From: Undibacterium sp049340185
GTDB lineage: Bacteria; Pseudomonadota; Gammaproteobacteria; Burkholderiales; Burkholderiaceae_D
DNA: 64,000 nt
Assembly (NCBI RefSeq): GCF_049340185.1
Contig: NZ_JBMPPC010000004.1
Coordinates: 1 to 64,000, forward strand
Reading direction: 5' to 3'
A model generated the notes under the pieces. That model did not search any database. It was not told the origin of the DNA and saw only the letters and a list, made by a program, of their open reading frames with translations. This document shows, in pieces, positions 44,175-53,214 of the stretch (position 1 is the stretch's first letter; each line of letters begins with the position of its first letter). The position numbers and the translations under genes are program-made.

Positions 44175-45848
44175 TCATTTCACCTGTACCCGAAAATAAT
44201 CAATGTCGGCAAAATGCTCTGGTGAGTTGCTTGTTGATACAAGGCTTGCCTGAGCAACACTGAACAAACCCATCTGCGCACCGACCCATCTCCCCATAGT
44301 CGCCTTGAAGGGCGTACCAATCAAGATAAACGTCTGCTGATCCAGGCTATAAGAAAACTGCACCACGCCACCGGTTGTTACCGCCATTCGCAAAAAGATG
44401 GGAGCATCATCTGCTGCATGACTCTCGTTGATTTTTTCGCGACCCGATTGATCTGCTTTATCGCAACTGACCAGGACAATTTCATTGCGGCCATGGCGAC
44501 GCGTCACACCCAGCCAGGCATAATTCAATCCCAGCATGAGCACGCCACTGCTTCCGCCATCGGGCAAATGATGGGGATCCAGTTTGACATCGACCACGAA
44601 GTTCTCAGCTGGTAATTTTTGCAGCAACAATGATGGGCTATTCCACAGATTCGACTGGCCTGCAGCCAGATCAAAAAATTGCGTATAGAGCCGTAAATGT
44701 CCCGGCCGCGCCACCAGCGAAAACCACTCTGCCCGCGAGTTGGCGTTCCACTGCCATTGCAAACCTAGTTGCGGCTCTGAGAACTCGTCGGTAGTCGGGA
44801 TTGGCACAATCCTTTTAGCTTGCGCAGCCAGCGGTCTGGCGTAGCTGGCCACTGGTTCGCCGATACCGGTGTTAGCCAGATCCTGGCCTATCACTGGCCA
44901 GTCGTCTTTCCAGATCATGGGCTGTAAATGGACAACCCGACCATAAGCCCGCTTATCCTGAAAATGATAAAACCAGTCCGTGCCGTCCTGATTGTGTACC
45001 CACGCGCCCTGATGCGGCCCATTGACTGGCGATGTGCCCTGCTGCATCACAATCTTATCTTCGTAAGGACCGTCGATATGCGTTGCCCGGAACACTGATT
45101 GCCAGCCGTCCTCCACACCACCGGCAGGGGCAAAGACATAGTAATAGCCATTACGTCGGTAGAATTTAGGCCCCTCCAGCGTTTTGTAATGCGGGAGTGC
45201 GTTGCCGTCGATAACCAGCTTGCCGCCATCGTCCGTGATGCGACTGGCATTCCAGCTCATACGGCGCAACGTCAATACATTATTAAATCCAGCGCGGCTC
45301 TTTGCCCATGCATGTAACAGGTAAGCATGACCATCATCGTCCCATAATGGCGTGGGATCAATCAGCCCCTTTCCCGCCAAAAGCAGACGTGGCTCGCTCC
45401 AAGGTCCGTTGAAGTGGTGCGCAGTCATGACATAAATGCCCGCATCAGGATCCGGATAAAAAATCCAGAATTGATTGTCGTGATAGCGTAAACAGGGCGC
45501 CCATACACCTTTGCCATGCTGCGGCGTGGCAAATATGTCCGCAGGTAGCAAAGCAGGCAGAGCATGTCCAACCAGTTCCCAAGACACCATATCGTCAGAT
45601 TGCAATAACGGTAGCCCGGGTGCGTTGTTAAAACTCGATGCAGTCATGTAGTAACGGCTTCCGACTCTGATCACATCAGGATCGGAATAATCGGCATGAA
45701 TTACCGGATTGGTGTAGCTGTCCTGCGTACTTACCGCAGATACCAACCCGCGATGCGCCCCTTGCGATGCAGGTAAATACTGACATCCAGCCATGACGAT
45801 GATTAAGCCGCATATCAAGATTAACGGCAACCGTGCAAGGATCAGCAT
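44175..45848 (-). CDS. Glycoside hydrolase family 43 lipoprotein
   Basis: A 557-residue exported GH43 enzyme (arabinofuranosidase, xylosidase or galactanase type). It has a lipobox (LIIVMAGCQYL), so it is membrane anchored. The five-bladed propeller spans about 40-345: catalytic-base aspartate in NPVIHADYSDPDVIRVG, the modulating aspartate region GLIDPTPLWDDDGHAYLLHA, and the acid glutamate in KTLEGPKFYRRNGYYYVFAP. The C-terminal 200 residues form the beta-sandwich domain typical of longer GH43 proteins (EFSEPQLGLQWQWNANSRAE). In this neighbourhood it probably trims arabinan or other side chains of pectin. A 13-bp tandem repeat lies in its upstream region. Confidence 0.9.
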   Translation of the reverse strand: MLILARLPLILICGLIIVMAGCQYLPASQGAHRGLVSAVSTQDSYTNPVIHADYSDPDVIRVGSRYYMTASSFNNAPGLPLLQSDDMVSWELVGHALPALLPADIFATPQHGKGVWAPCLRYHDNQFWIFYPDPDAGIYVMTAHHFNGPWSEPRLLLAGKGLIDPTPLWDDDGHAYLLHAWAKSRAGFNNVLTLRRMSWNASRITDDGGKLVIDGNALPHYKTLEGPKFYRRNGYYYVFAPAGGVEDGWQSVFRATHIDGPYEDKIVMQQGTSPVNGPHQGAWVHNQDGTDWFYHFQDKRAYGRVVHLQPMIWKDDWPVIGQDLANTGIGEPVASYARPLAAQAKRIVPIPTTDEFSEPQLGLQWQWNANSRAEWFSLVARPGHLRLYTQFFDLAAGQSNLWNSPSLLLQKLPAENFVVDVKLDPHHLPDGGSSGVLMLGLNYAWLGVTRRHGRNEIVLVSCDKADQSGREKINESHAADDAPIFLRMAVTTGGVVQFSYSLDQQTFILIGTPFKATMGRWVGAQMGLFSVAQASLVSTSNSPEHFADIDYFRVQVK

Positions 45849-45890
45849 AAATAGCTTTCTTTAAAAAAGTGTCGCGCCAGCGATTACATA

Positions 45891-45942
45891 AGTTGTCGTA
45901 CTGAGTTGTCGTACTGAGTTGTCGTACTGAGTTGTCATCTTA
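45891..45942. repeat. 13-bp tandem repeat (AGTTGTCGTACTG)
   Basis: Three perfect copies at 45891-45903, 45904-45916 and 45917-45929, then a fourth with changes (AGTTGTCATCTTA). The unit contains TTGTCGTAC, related by sequence to half of the operator-like palindrome found at 46154. It lies 43 bp upstream of the GH43 start. Confidence 0.85.
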
Positions 45943-46153
45943 GTTTGTCATCCTCAGTGACTAACCCTGAGTAGGTTGTTTGCATTTATTGACGTCAATT
46001 CGTCTGACTGACCTTGTTTATCCGGGCTTGCCTGAATTTGCCTGAACTTATCCACTAGCAAAGACGGATCTGCGCTTGTAGAGCCACCGTGGCTTTAGTC
46101 TTCATGGCCGCGATTTATCTGCATCAGATTTATTTGCACTTCAGGAATATAAG

Positions 46154-46171
46154 TTGTACGATAACGTATAA
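46154..46171. promoter_or_regulatory. Palindromic operator candidate (copy 1) upstream of the MFS transporter
   Basis: TTGTACGATAACGTATAA. Fourteen of 18 positions are symmetrical, with TACG/CGTA arms. A 16-of-18 identical site lies at 49221-49238 in front of kdgD. FCD-type GntR regulators bind such short palindromes, and one (48107) is encoded between the two sites. Binding is inferred. Confidence 0.7.
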
Positions 46172-46496
46172 ATAAAACGATGGGCAAGTAATATTGCACC
46201 TCATTAAAAACTGGAGACTGTATGCTGAATTACCTCTTTCTACCGGCGCATTGCGTCCAGCCTGTCGGAACCGACTCCAGAGCGTTCGTCTCAAACAACC
46301 AGTCATTAACAAGTTAACTGCAAACACATAGCAAGCAAACAGAGGCTGAGTACACCGCCTGCCTCTGAAAAAACGCCAGTTTGATGCGGCCTGATCTGGT
46401 ACTCAGATGATCATCCGGCAACTGGCACATTAGATTGTCAAACGTATTGAGATCGTCGCAGGCTCTTATCTCAATAGCAGAACATCAGGATCAGGT

Positions 46497-47897
46497 ATGA
46501 CTATGAATTCGCAAGCGCTAGGAAAATATCGTTGGACCATCTGTGGCTTGCTCTTCTTTGCAACCACAGTGAATTATCTGGATCGACAAGTACTGAGCTT
46601 GCTTGCCCCGGACCTCTCCAAGGAGTTTGGGTGGAGCAATACCGATTATGCGAATATCACGGCGGTATTCCAGTTCGTGTATGCGATCTCCATGTTATTC
46701 GCCGGGCGTGTGGTCGATAAGATCGGTACCAAGCAGGCGTTTATTCTGGCAATTAGTATCTGGTCTGTCGGCGCAATCATGCACGCCTACTCGATCCCGA
46801 TGGGCAGCGGGATCGCTCAGATGCTCAGTTCATTCGGTATCGCCGCCGTGTCTGTCTCCGTTGCCGGTTTCATGTTGTCACGGGCAGTTCTCGCGCTGGG
46901 TGAAGCAGGGAATTTCCCTGCGGCGATTAAAGCAACGGCAGAATATTTCCCCAAAAGAGAACGTTCATTTGCGACCGGCATTTTTAACTCCGGCGCGAAT
47001 ATCGGTGCCATTCTTGCGCCATTACTGGTGCCCTGGATTGCCGAAAAATGGGGCTGGCAATCCGCATTTATCGGTATCGGTGCGATTGGTTTTATCTGGA
47101 TGCTGGCGTGGTGGATCTACTACGACAAACCCGAAGAACAAAAGCGCCTGTCGGCAGCCGAACTGAACTACATCAATGAAACTGACGCATCCACTGGCAG
47201 CGCTACGGCAGGGTCGGCTACTACGACAGCGGCAACAGCGGATTCAGGTAAAAAAGTCTCCTGGCTAGCCTTGCTCGGGTACAAGCAAACATGGGCGTTT
47301 GTATTCGGTAAATTCATGACCGACGGCGTCTGGTGGTTCTTTTTATTCTGGCTTCCTAAGTACCTGTCCGCCCAATACGGTATGCAAAAAACCGAGATCA
47401 CGTTGCCACTGGCGGTGCTCTATAGCATGACGATGATAGGCAGTATCGGTGGCGGCTGGTTTCCGACTATTTTTATCAATCGCGGACATTCTCCGTATGA
47501 CGGTCGCATGAAAGCGATGCTGGTGATCGCCCTGTTCCCGCTGGTGGTATTGCTGGCACAACCATTGGGCTACTTGAGCTACTGGGTACCCGTATTACTG
47601 ATCGGTATAGGCACATCGGCGCATCAGGCATGGTCGGCCAATCTGTTCACGACAGTGTCGGATATGTTTCCAAAAAACTCCGTCGCCTCAGTAGTGGGCA
47701 TCGGCGGCATGGCTGGCGGTCTGGGCGGTGTGCTGGTGTCAAAAATAGGTGGCTGGCTGTTTGATTATTACGGCGCACTTGGTCAAATTCAAACCGGCTA
47801 TACCATCATGTTTTCTGGCTGTGCGCTGGCCTATCTAATTGCCTGGTCAGTCATGAAATTGCTGGTTCCGCGTTACAAAGAAATTACGGACCTTTAA
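46497..47897 (+). CDS. MFS hexuronate transporter (ExuT/GudP type)
   Basis: An inner-membrane proton symporter of the anion:cation symporter family, 466 residues, with 12 predicted helices and a central polar loop (about 225-255, SATAGSATTTAATADSGKK). The N-terminal RWTICGLLFFATTVNYLDRQ is the ExuT/GudP signature, with NYLDRQVLSLLAP; ALGEAGNFPAAIKATAEYFP is the helix 4 signature and GIFNSGANIGAILAPLLVP also fits. It would take up galacturonate, glucuronate or the aldarates. Its promoter region carries the operator-like palindrome; fadR-type and kdgD genes follow on the same strand. Confidence 0.92.
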   Translation: MTMNSQALGKYRWTICGLLFFATTVNYLDRQVLSLLAPDLSKEFGWSNTDYANITAVFQFVYAISMLFAGRVVDKIGTKQAFILAISIWSVGAIMHAYSIPMGSGIAQMLSSFGIAAVSVSVAGFMLSRAVLALGEAGNFPAAIKATAEYFPKRERSFATGIFNSGANIGAILAPLLVPWIAEKWGWQSAFIGIGAIGFIWMLAWWIYYDKPEEQKRLSAAELNYINETDASTGSATAGSATTTAATADSGKKVSWLALLGYKQTWAFVFGKFMTDGVWWFFLFWLPKYLSAQYGMQKTEITLPLAVLYSMTMIGSIGGGWFPTIFINRGHSPYDGRMKAMLVIALFPLVVLLAQPLGYLSYWVPVLLIGIGTSAHQAWSANLFTTVSDMFPKNSVASVVGIGGMAGGLGGVLVSKIGGWLFDYYGALGQIQTGYTIMFSGCALAYLIAWSVMKLLVPRYKEITDL

Positions 47898-48106
47898 TCG
47901 TAATCATTCGTCGTCAAGCCAATCATGGGAGTACCATTCGCTAGTCTGAGCCCGTTCAGACTAGCGGTAAAACCACATTCCGGACGCGAGAGACAATACC
48001 TGAATCGCCATATGAGCAAGGCCAGCAGAAACAGCAAATCCATGACGCACGCAGGTATAATGCAGCGAATCACTCACTTATCAACCTCCGTTGATCGCTC
48101 CGGAAC

Positions 48107-48862
48107 ATGACAACTACCACTCCCGCACTAGCACTGCCAGTTCAAAGAAAGAAGCAGAGAAATCTCGCGCAGGGAGTGATTGAGAATATTAGTCACAACA
48201 TCCAGATCGGCAGCCTCAAGCCCGGCGACAAGCTGCCGACCGAATCGGCGATTATGGAAATGCACGGCGTCAGCCGCACCGTCGTGCGCGAGGCGATTTC
48301 CCATTTACAGGCATCTGGCCTGGTAGAAACACGGCACGGCATCGGCACCTTTATTCTGGATCAGGCCAGTGCGAATTTAGGCAAAATCGCTGACACTATG
48401 CTCACGATGCGTGATGTCTTAGCCGTGCTGGAATTGCGCATCAGCCTGGAAACAGAAGCCGCCTGGCTCGCCGCCTCCCGTCGCACTGACGAACAGATGG
48501 TAGCAATCCATGAAGCACTCAAGACGATGCAACATAAAACCAATACCGAAAATAGCTCGGTTGATGCCGACGTCCAATTCCATTTACTGATCGCCCAGGC
48601 GACCGACAACCGCTATTTTGTTGAGATTCTGAGCCATCTCGGCAACACCATTATTCCTCGCGCGCGACTCAATACTGCCAGCCTGGTGCAGGACGATGCC
48701 GAAAAGTATCTGGAGCGCGTCAATCGCGAGCATGAAGATATCTACGACGCTATTCTGCGCAAGGATCCAGAGGCAGCACGCGCCGCAATGCGCACACACC
48801 TCAGCAATAGCCGCGAACGCCTCAGAAAAGCTCAAGACCTGATGGAATCAGCGCGCGCCTGA
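48107..48862 (+). CDS. GntR family regulator, FadR subfamily (FCD domain)
   Basis: A 251-residue regulator. The N-terminal winged helix is at about 20-85 (IGSLKPGDKLPTESAIMEMH, VSRTVVREAISHLQASGLVE, RHGIGTFILD). The FCD ligand domain covers about 95-240 (LAVLELRISLETEAAWLAAS, DADVQFHLLIAQATDNRYFV, YLERVNREHEDIYDAILRKD) with aspartate and histidines for metal and acid ligand binding. Members in sugar-acid loci sense hexuronate or aldarate intermediates. It sits between the transporter and kdgD, each preceded by the same palindrome, so it is the likely local repressor. Confidence 0.9.
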   Translation: MTTTTPALALPVQRKKQRNLAQGVIENISHNIQIGSLKPGDKLPTESAIMEMHGVSRTVVREAISHLQASGLVETRHGIGTFILDQASANLGKIADTMLTMRDVLAVLELRISLETEAAWLAASRRTDEQMVAIHEALKTMQHKTNTENSSVDADVQFHLLIAQATDNRYFVEILSHLGNTIIPRARLNTASLVQDDAEKYLERVNREHEDIYDAILRKDPEAARAAMRTHLSNSRERLRKAQDLMESARA

Positions 48863-48947
48863 TTGCTGGACGGTTCTGCCATCGTGTAAATTTATTCCAA
48901 TAAAACATGCATAAAGCGGAAGCTGCTTGCAGGTATTCGCAGAATTA

Positions 48948-49039
48948 TTAGAAATTCACACCATGAATCCACAAGCTAGATGCGGCTTTCCAAGGCATTT
49001 CGTGCCAAGAGGCGCATGGGGATTGCGGATTCAGTTTTA
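48948..49039 (-). repeat. Dispersed repeat family 1, copy E (core part only)
   Basis: TTAGAAATTCACACCATGAA then AGCTAGATGCGGCTTTCCAA, GGCATTTCGTGCCAAGAGGC and TTGCGGATTCAG match the core of copies B and C. The purine-rich terminal block is absent. It fills part of the 431-bp gap between the FCD regulator and kdgD. Confidence 0.75.
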
Positions 49040-49220
49040 AATAACCTCCCCAAACCTCATTCGCAATCACCACACCCGTCACTGTCAATATTTCTCCTGC
49101 CTTTCATCTTCACCTCTGTACCAGCTCTGATCCAGTCACGCCGGTTCACCAACAAATAAACACCTCCAATCCCCTCAGCACAAAATGCTCGAATAAATAC
49201 TTGTCCAACTGAAGTTTTAG

Positions 49221-49238
49221 TTGTACGATGACGTATCA
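49221..49238. promoter_or_regulatory. Palindromic operator candidate (copy 2) upstream of kdgD
   Basis: TTGTACGATGACGTATCA, identical at 16 of 18 positions to the site at 46154-46171. It is 55 bp before the kdgD start, where a repressor would block transcription. Confidence 0.7.
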
Positions 49239-49293
49239 CTAAATTCAAAAATCAATAAAAACACCCCATACCTTTTTGCCTAATGGAGAAACC

Positions 49294-50205
49294 ATGAATC
49301 ACCAAGACCTCAAAACCATCATGTCGGCTGGCCTGCTCTCTTTCCCAGTGACAGATTTCGACGAACAAGGGAATTTCAGAGCGAGCACCTATGCCGAACG
49401 TTTGGAATGGTTGGCCCCTTACGGCGCCAGCGCATTGTTCGCGGCGGGTGGAACGGGTGAATTTTTTTCTCTGACGCCGAATGAATACTCTGATGTGATT
49501 CAAGTTGCGGTAGATACCTGCCGTGGCAAAGTACCGATTCTGGCTGGTGCCGGTGGTGCGACGCGCAGTGCAATCGCCTATGCGCAAGAGGCTGAACGCA
49601 TCGGTGCACAAGGTATTTTGTTACTGCCACATTATCTGACTGAAGCAAGTCAGGACGGTTTGGTCGCGCATGTCGAGGCGGTCTGCAAATCAGTCGATTT
49701 CGGTGTCGTTATTTATAACCGCGGGATTTGCCGCCTGACGCCAGACTCACTGGAAAAACTTGCCACACGCTGCCCGAACCTGATTGGTTTCAAAGACGGT
49801 ATCGGCGATATTGAGTTGATGGTGTCGATTCGCCGCCGCATGGGTGATCGTTTCACTTATTTGGGCGGCTTGCCGACGGCAGAAATTTTTGCAGGTGCTT
49901 ACAAGGCGCTTGGCGTGCCGGTTTACTCGTCAGCCGTATTTAACTTCGTACCTAAATTGGCGATGGATTTTTATCATGCGATTGCCAAAGACGACCATGC
50001 AACAACCAATCGCCTGATCGACGAATTCTTCCTGCCATATCTGGAAATACGTAATCGCAAAGCAGGCTATGCTGTCAGCATTGTCAAAGCAGGTGCCCGA
50101 CTGGTCGGACATGATGCCGGTCCCGTGCGCAGTCCATTGACAGATTTGACCGCAGAAGAAAGTGAACAGTTACGTGCCTTGATTCTTGCTCAGGGCGCAC
50201 AATAA
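49294..50205 (+). CDS. kdgD: 5-dehydro-4-deoxyglucarate dehydratase
   Basis: KdgD (EC 4.2.1.41) dehydrates and decarboxylates 5-dehydro-4-deoxyglucarate to 2-oxoglutarate semialdehyde. It is a class I aldolase-fold (DapA-like) protein of 303 residues: GLLSFPVTDFDEQGNFRAST at the start, GASALFAAGGTGEFFSLTPN, then the tyrosine region VVIYNRGICRLTPDSLEKLA and the Schiff-base lysine in NLIGFKDGIGDIELMVSIRR. The ATG at 49294 is preceded by GGAGA; an earlier in-frame start lacks it. It heads an apparent operon with the semialdehyde dehydrogenase and SMP-30 genes. Confidence 0.95.
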   Translation: MNHQDLKTIMSAGLLSFPVTDFDEQGNFRASTYAERLEWLAPYGASALFAAGGTGEFFSLTPNEYSDVIQVAVDTCRGKVPILAGAGGATRSAIAYAQEAERIGAQGILLLPHYLTEASQDGLVAHVEAVCKSVDFGVVIYNRGICRLTPDSLEKLATRCPNLIGFKDGIGDIELMVSIRRRMGDRFTYLGGLPTAEIFAGAYKALGVPVYSSAVFNFVPKLAMDFYHAIAKDDHATTNRLIDEFFLPYLEIRNRKAGYAVSIVKAGARLVGHDAGPVRSPLTDLTAEESEQLRALILAQGAQ

Positions 50206-50325
50206 TCCTTGTGTCCGGATCATCTGCGGAACTGCGCAGTAACACATCAACATCGTCAGAACTTATTACACCAATCTAATCAAATTAATGGGTTCTGGTA
50301 ATTTCAGAAATACAAGGAGTCAGTA

Positions 50326-51912
50326 ATGCACATCAAAGGTGAAATGATCATCGGGCAACGTAGTCTGTTCGGTAGCGCGGGCAGTATTCACGCAGTCGAT
50401 CCCTCACTCAACAGAGAAATCGAACCGGCTTTCGGCATGGCTACCGAGGCCGATGTTGCAGAGGCATGTGCATTAGCTGATCAGGCTTTTGATGCGTTTC
50501 GCGATACTTCGCCAGAGCAGCGCGCGGTATTTTTAGAAACCATCGCGAATGGCATTGTTGCCCTCGGTGCAGAATTGCTGGAACGTACAGCAAGTGAATC
50601 CGGTCTGCCGATGGCGCGACTGGAAGGCGAGCGAGGCCGGACTGCCGGACAACTGCGGCTGTTCGCCGAGGTCCTGCGGTCTGGTAATTATATGGATGTC
50701 ACGCTGGATTCCGCCTTACCGGATCGTACGCCACCACGCCCAGACCTGCGCTTGCGCAAAATTGCACTTGGACCGGTTGCCGTATTTGGGGCAAGCAACT
50801 TCCCTCTGGCTTTTTCGGTGGCAGGCGGTGATACGGCGTCGGCACTGGCTGCAGGATGTCCCGTCGTGGTCAAATCCCATAACGCACATTTAGGCACGTC
50901 GGAATTAATCGCCAAAGTCATCCAGAAAGCAGCAGCAGATTGCCACATGCCTGAGGGCGTTTTTTCTCTGCTGATCGGTAACGGTAATCAGATAGGCCAG
51001 AGCCTGGTCAGCAATCCGTCGATCAAAGCCGTCGGCTTTACCGGCTCACGTCGCGGTGGCTTAGCCTTGGTCCACGCGGCGGCACAGCGCAAGGAACCGA
51101 TTCCAGTCTATGCGGAGATGAGCAGTATCAATCCCGTGTTCCTGATGCCTGCGGCATTGCAAGCGAATGCAGCGGGTCTGGCGCAGAGTTTTGTCGACTC
51201 ATTGACACTAGGCTCGGGACAGTTCTGTACGAATCCCGGCCTGGTCATCGCGATACGCGGCGAATCTTTTGACAGCTTTGTCGATGCAGCATCCAAGATA
51301 CTCCGCGCCAAAACACCGACGACAATGCTGACCCCCGGTATCCACCAGGCCTATGTGGACGGCGTCAATCGTTTAGCGGAAGCAGCAGGTGTAACGCATC
51401 TGGCAAAAGGAAAAACCGAAGAACATCCCTGCTCCGCACAGGCACAGTTATTCTTGTGTGATGCACAGCATTTCTTGAATACGGCAAGCCTGGAAGAAGA
51501 AATTTTTGGCCCAAGCTCCTTGTTCATAGAGTGCCGTAACGCAGAAGAAATGAAGCTGGTTGCAGAATATGTCGAAGGTCAGCTGACATCAACTATTCAT
51601 GCCACAATAGAAGATCACGCTATCGCCAGACAGCTTCTGCCGGTATTGGAAAGAAAGTCAGGACGCATCCTGTTTAATGGTTTCCCGACAGGCGTCGAAG
51701 TCGCCTACTCCATGGTTCATGGCGGTCCGTATCCGGCGACCTCGGATAGCAGATCAACCTCTGTAGGCGCATCGGCAATCGACCGTTTTTTACGCCCTGT
51801 CTGTTATCAGAACTTCCCGGCAGATTTGTTACCTGAAGCCTTAAGCGATGCTAATCCTCTGCAATTGGCCCGGCTGATCGACGGCAAGATGACGCTAGCG
51901 TCTCGTTCATAA
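50326..51912 (+). CDS. 2-oxoglutarate semialdehyde dehydrogenase (aldehyde dehydrogenase family)
   Basis: A 528-residue aldehyde dehydrogenase of the NADP-dependent KGSDH type, oxidising 2,5-dioxopentanoate to 2-oxoglutarate. Cofactor region: VFGASNFPLAFSVAGGDTAS near residue 160 and VGFTGSRRGG near 230. The general base glutamate is in PVYAEMSSINPVFLMPA near 265 and the nucleophilic cysteine in LTLGSGQFCTNPGLV near 300. The longer size and SNFPLAFS motif are typical of this subgroup. AAGGAG precedes the ATG. It follows kdgD, whose product is its substrate. Confidence 0.93.
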   Translation: MHIKGEMIIGQRSLFGSAGSIHAVDPSLNREIEPAFGMATEADVAEACALADQAFDAFRDTSPEQRAVFLETIANGIVALGAELLERTASESGLPMARLEGERGRTAGQLRLFAEVLRSGNYMDVTLDSALPDRTPPRPDLRLRKIALGPVAVFGASNFPLAFSVAGGDTASALAAGCPVVVKSHNAHLGTSELIAKVIQKAAADCHMPEGVFSLLIGNGNQIGQSLVSNPSIKAVGFTGSRRGGLALVHAAAQRKEPIPVYAEMSSINPVFLMPAALQANAAGLAQSFVDSLTLGSGQFCTNPGLVIAIRGESFDSFVDAASKILRAKTPTTMLTPGIHQAYVDGVNRLAEAAGVTHLAKGKTEEHPCSAQAQLFLCDAQHFLNTASLEEEIFGPSSLFIECRNAEEMKLVAEYVEGQLTSTIHATIEDHAIARQLLPVLERKSGRILFNGFPTGVEVAYSMVHGGPYPATSDSRSTSVGASAIDRFLRPVCYQNFPADLLPEALSDANPLQLARLIDGKMTLASRS

Positions 51913-51925
51913 AACCAGGCAGTTT

Positions 51926-52855
51926 ATGACTACAACAGAACGTATCACGGACACACTCTGCATCGTCGGGGAGAGCCCGGTCTGGGACGCGACTCAAGCG
52001 GCATTGTACTGGGTTGATATCCCGGCTAAATCGATTGGTCGCTGGGACTCAAGGTCGGGAACTCATCGTCATTGGCAAGTTAATCAGATGGTGGGGTGTA
52101 TCAGTCTTAAGCAAAGCGGCGGGCTGATTGCGGGGATGGAGAGCGGGCTATTCAGCATTGAGCTTGGCGAAGTAAGCGAAGTAAGCGAAATAAGCGAGAC
52201 AGACGAGCCAAATAAGTCGCCTGTTGCGACTCAGCGTCTGCTCGCCAGTCCGGCGAACATGCCTGTCGGTACCCGTTTTAATGATGGCCGTTGTGACCGT
52301 CAGGGCCGTTTCTGGAGCGGTACCATGTTTCTGGATATGGCGGCGGCAAGAGCCGAAGGTTGCCTATATCGTTATACCGGTGACGCAGGTATTTCCAGCG
52401 CTTTCGTCTCTGATCTCATCGTACAAAATGGCCTTTGCTGGTCACCAGACGGTCGTACCATGTATCTGTCTGACTCACATGCCAGCCGTCAGCTCATCTG
52501 GGCTTTTGACTACGACATTGATGAAGGCATTCCCAGCAACCAGAGAATATTCGTTGATATGAATAATTATCCAGGACGCCCCGACGGTGCGGCGATGGAT
52601 ACCGACGGTTGCTACTGGATTTGTGGGAATGACGCCTCATGTATTCTGCGTTTTACGCCTGAGGGCAAGCTAGATAGAAAAATCGATTTACCGATGACAA
52701 AGCCATCTATGTGCGCTTTTGGCGGTGACAAACTAGATACTTTATATGTGACCTCGATCTCCGCAGGCAAACCCGCTGGCGATGATCTGGCTGGTGCTAT
52801 TTTTGCAGTGTGCACAGGTGTTCAAGGTATGCCGGAGGCTGCTTTTAACGGCTAA
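51926..52855 (+). CDS. SMP-30/gluconolactonase family lactonase
   Basis: A 309-residue six-bladed propeller enzyme of the SMP-30 family. Metal ligands can be seen: glutamate in VGESPVWDATQAALYWVDIP at the start, asparagine in GTRFNDGRCDRQGRFWSGTM, and aspartate in CWSPDGRTMYLSDSHASR. In this cluster it would open galactaro- or glucaro-lactone formed by uronate dehydrogenase. A short low-complexity stretch (GEVSEVSEISETDEPNKSP, about 78-96) is an unusual tandem duplication of GAAGTAAGC-like codons. It is 13 bp after the dehydrogenase gene, so part of the kdgD operon. Confidence 0.9.
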   Translation: MTTTERITDTLCIVGESPVWDATQAALYWVDIPAKSIGRWDSRSGTHRHWQVNQMVGCISLKQSGGLIAGMESGLFSIELGEVSEVSEISETDEPNKSPVATQRLLASPANMPVGTRFNDGRCDRQGRFWSGTMFLDMAAARAEGCLYRYTGDAGISSAFVSDLIVQNGLCWSPDGRTMYLSDSHASRQLIWAFDYDIDEGIPSNQRIFVDMNNYPGRPDGAAMDTDGCYWICGNDASCILRFTPEGKLDRKIDLPMTKPSMCAFGGDKLDTLYVTSISAGKPAGDDLAGAIFAVCTGVQGMPEAAFNG

Positions 52856-52889
52856 GCTTGTCTGGTTATTCAGTCGTATTTATTGATTT

Positions 52890-53096
52890 GGACTGATGCA
52901 AAAACTAAAACCTCTCACCACAGAGACACAGAGACACAGAGACACAGAGACACGAAGATACAGAGAAAAACTGGAGTAAGCAGTTCCGTGAAATATCAAT
53001 ATCAAAATGAACCCGCAAGTAGCATGCACCTGCTGGTACGCGAATTCACCAAAGACCTCTGGAAGCCGCATATAGCATGCGGCTTCAATTTATATG
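52890..53096 (+). repeat. Dispersed repeat family 1, copy D
   Basis: Starts GGACTGATGCAAAAACTAAA, continues CACAGAGACACAGAGACACA with the GAGACACA unit repeated about four times, then CTGGAGTAAGCAGTTCCGTG and AAATATC as in copy A. The core has diverged into GAAGCCGCATATAGCATGCG, a strong hairpin. It lies between the SMP-30 gene and the convergent GH28 gene. Confidence 0.78.
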
Positions 53097-53156
53097 GTGA
53101 CAGGAAATTTGTCGCTTTTGCGTAATTCTTATTGATCTTATTAATCGAATCTCCCA

Positions 53157-53189
53157 TAAAAAAACAGCAGAATTCTCTGCTGTTTTTTT
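53157..53189. terminator. Bidirectional terminator between the kdgD operon and the pectinase operon
   Basis: AAAAAAACAGCAGA, central ATTC, TCTGCTGTTTTTTT. A near-perfect palindrome with A and T tracts on both sides, placed between convergent genes. Confidence 0.9.
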
Positions 53190-53214
53190 ACATCCAACAT
53201 CAACGCAATTCACT

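Larger units (their letters stand above)
45849..46496. other. Regulatory region between GH43 and the hexuronate transporter
   Basis: A 648-bp divergent gap without a gene. It contains the 13-bp tandem repeat at 45891-45942, the palindromic operator at 46154-46171 and the transporter promoter. The stretch 45990-46140 shows no recognised element. Confidence 0.6.

Noticed and set aside
45891..45942. CRISPR array
   Set aside because: The 13-bp units are directly adjacent without spacers and no cas gene is near.
52921..52966. CRISPR or phase-variation tract in the GAGACACA units
   Set aside because: The units have no spacers, and the tract lies between convergent genes with no coding frame or promoter that slippage could switch.
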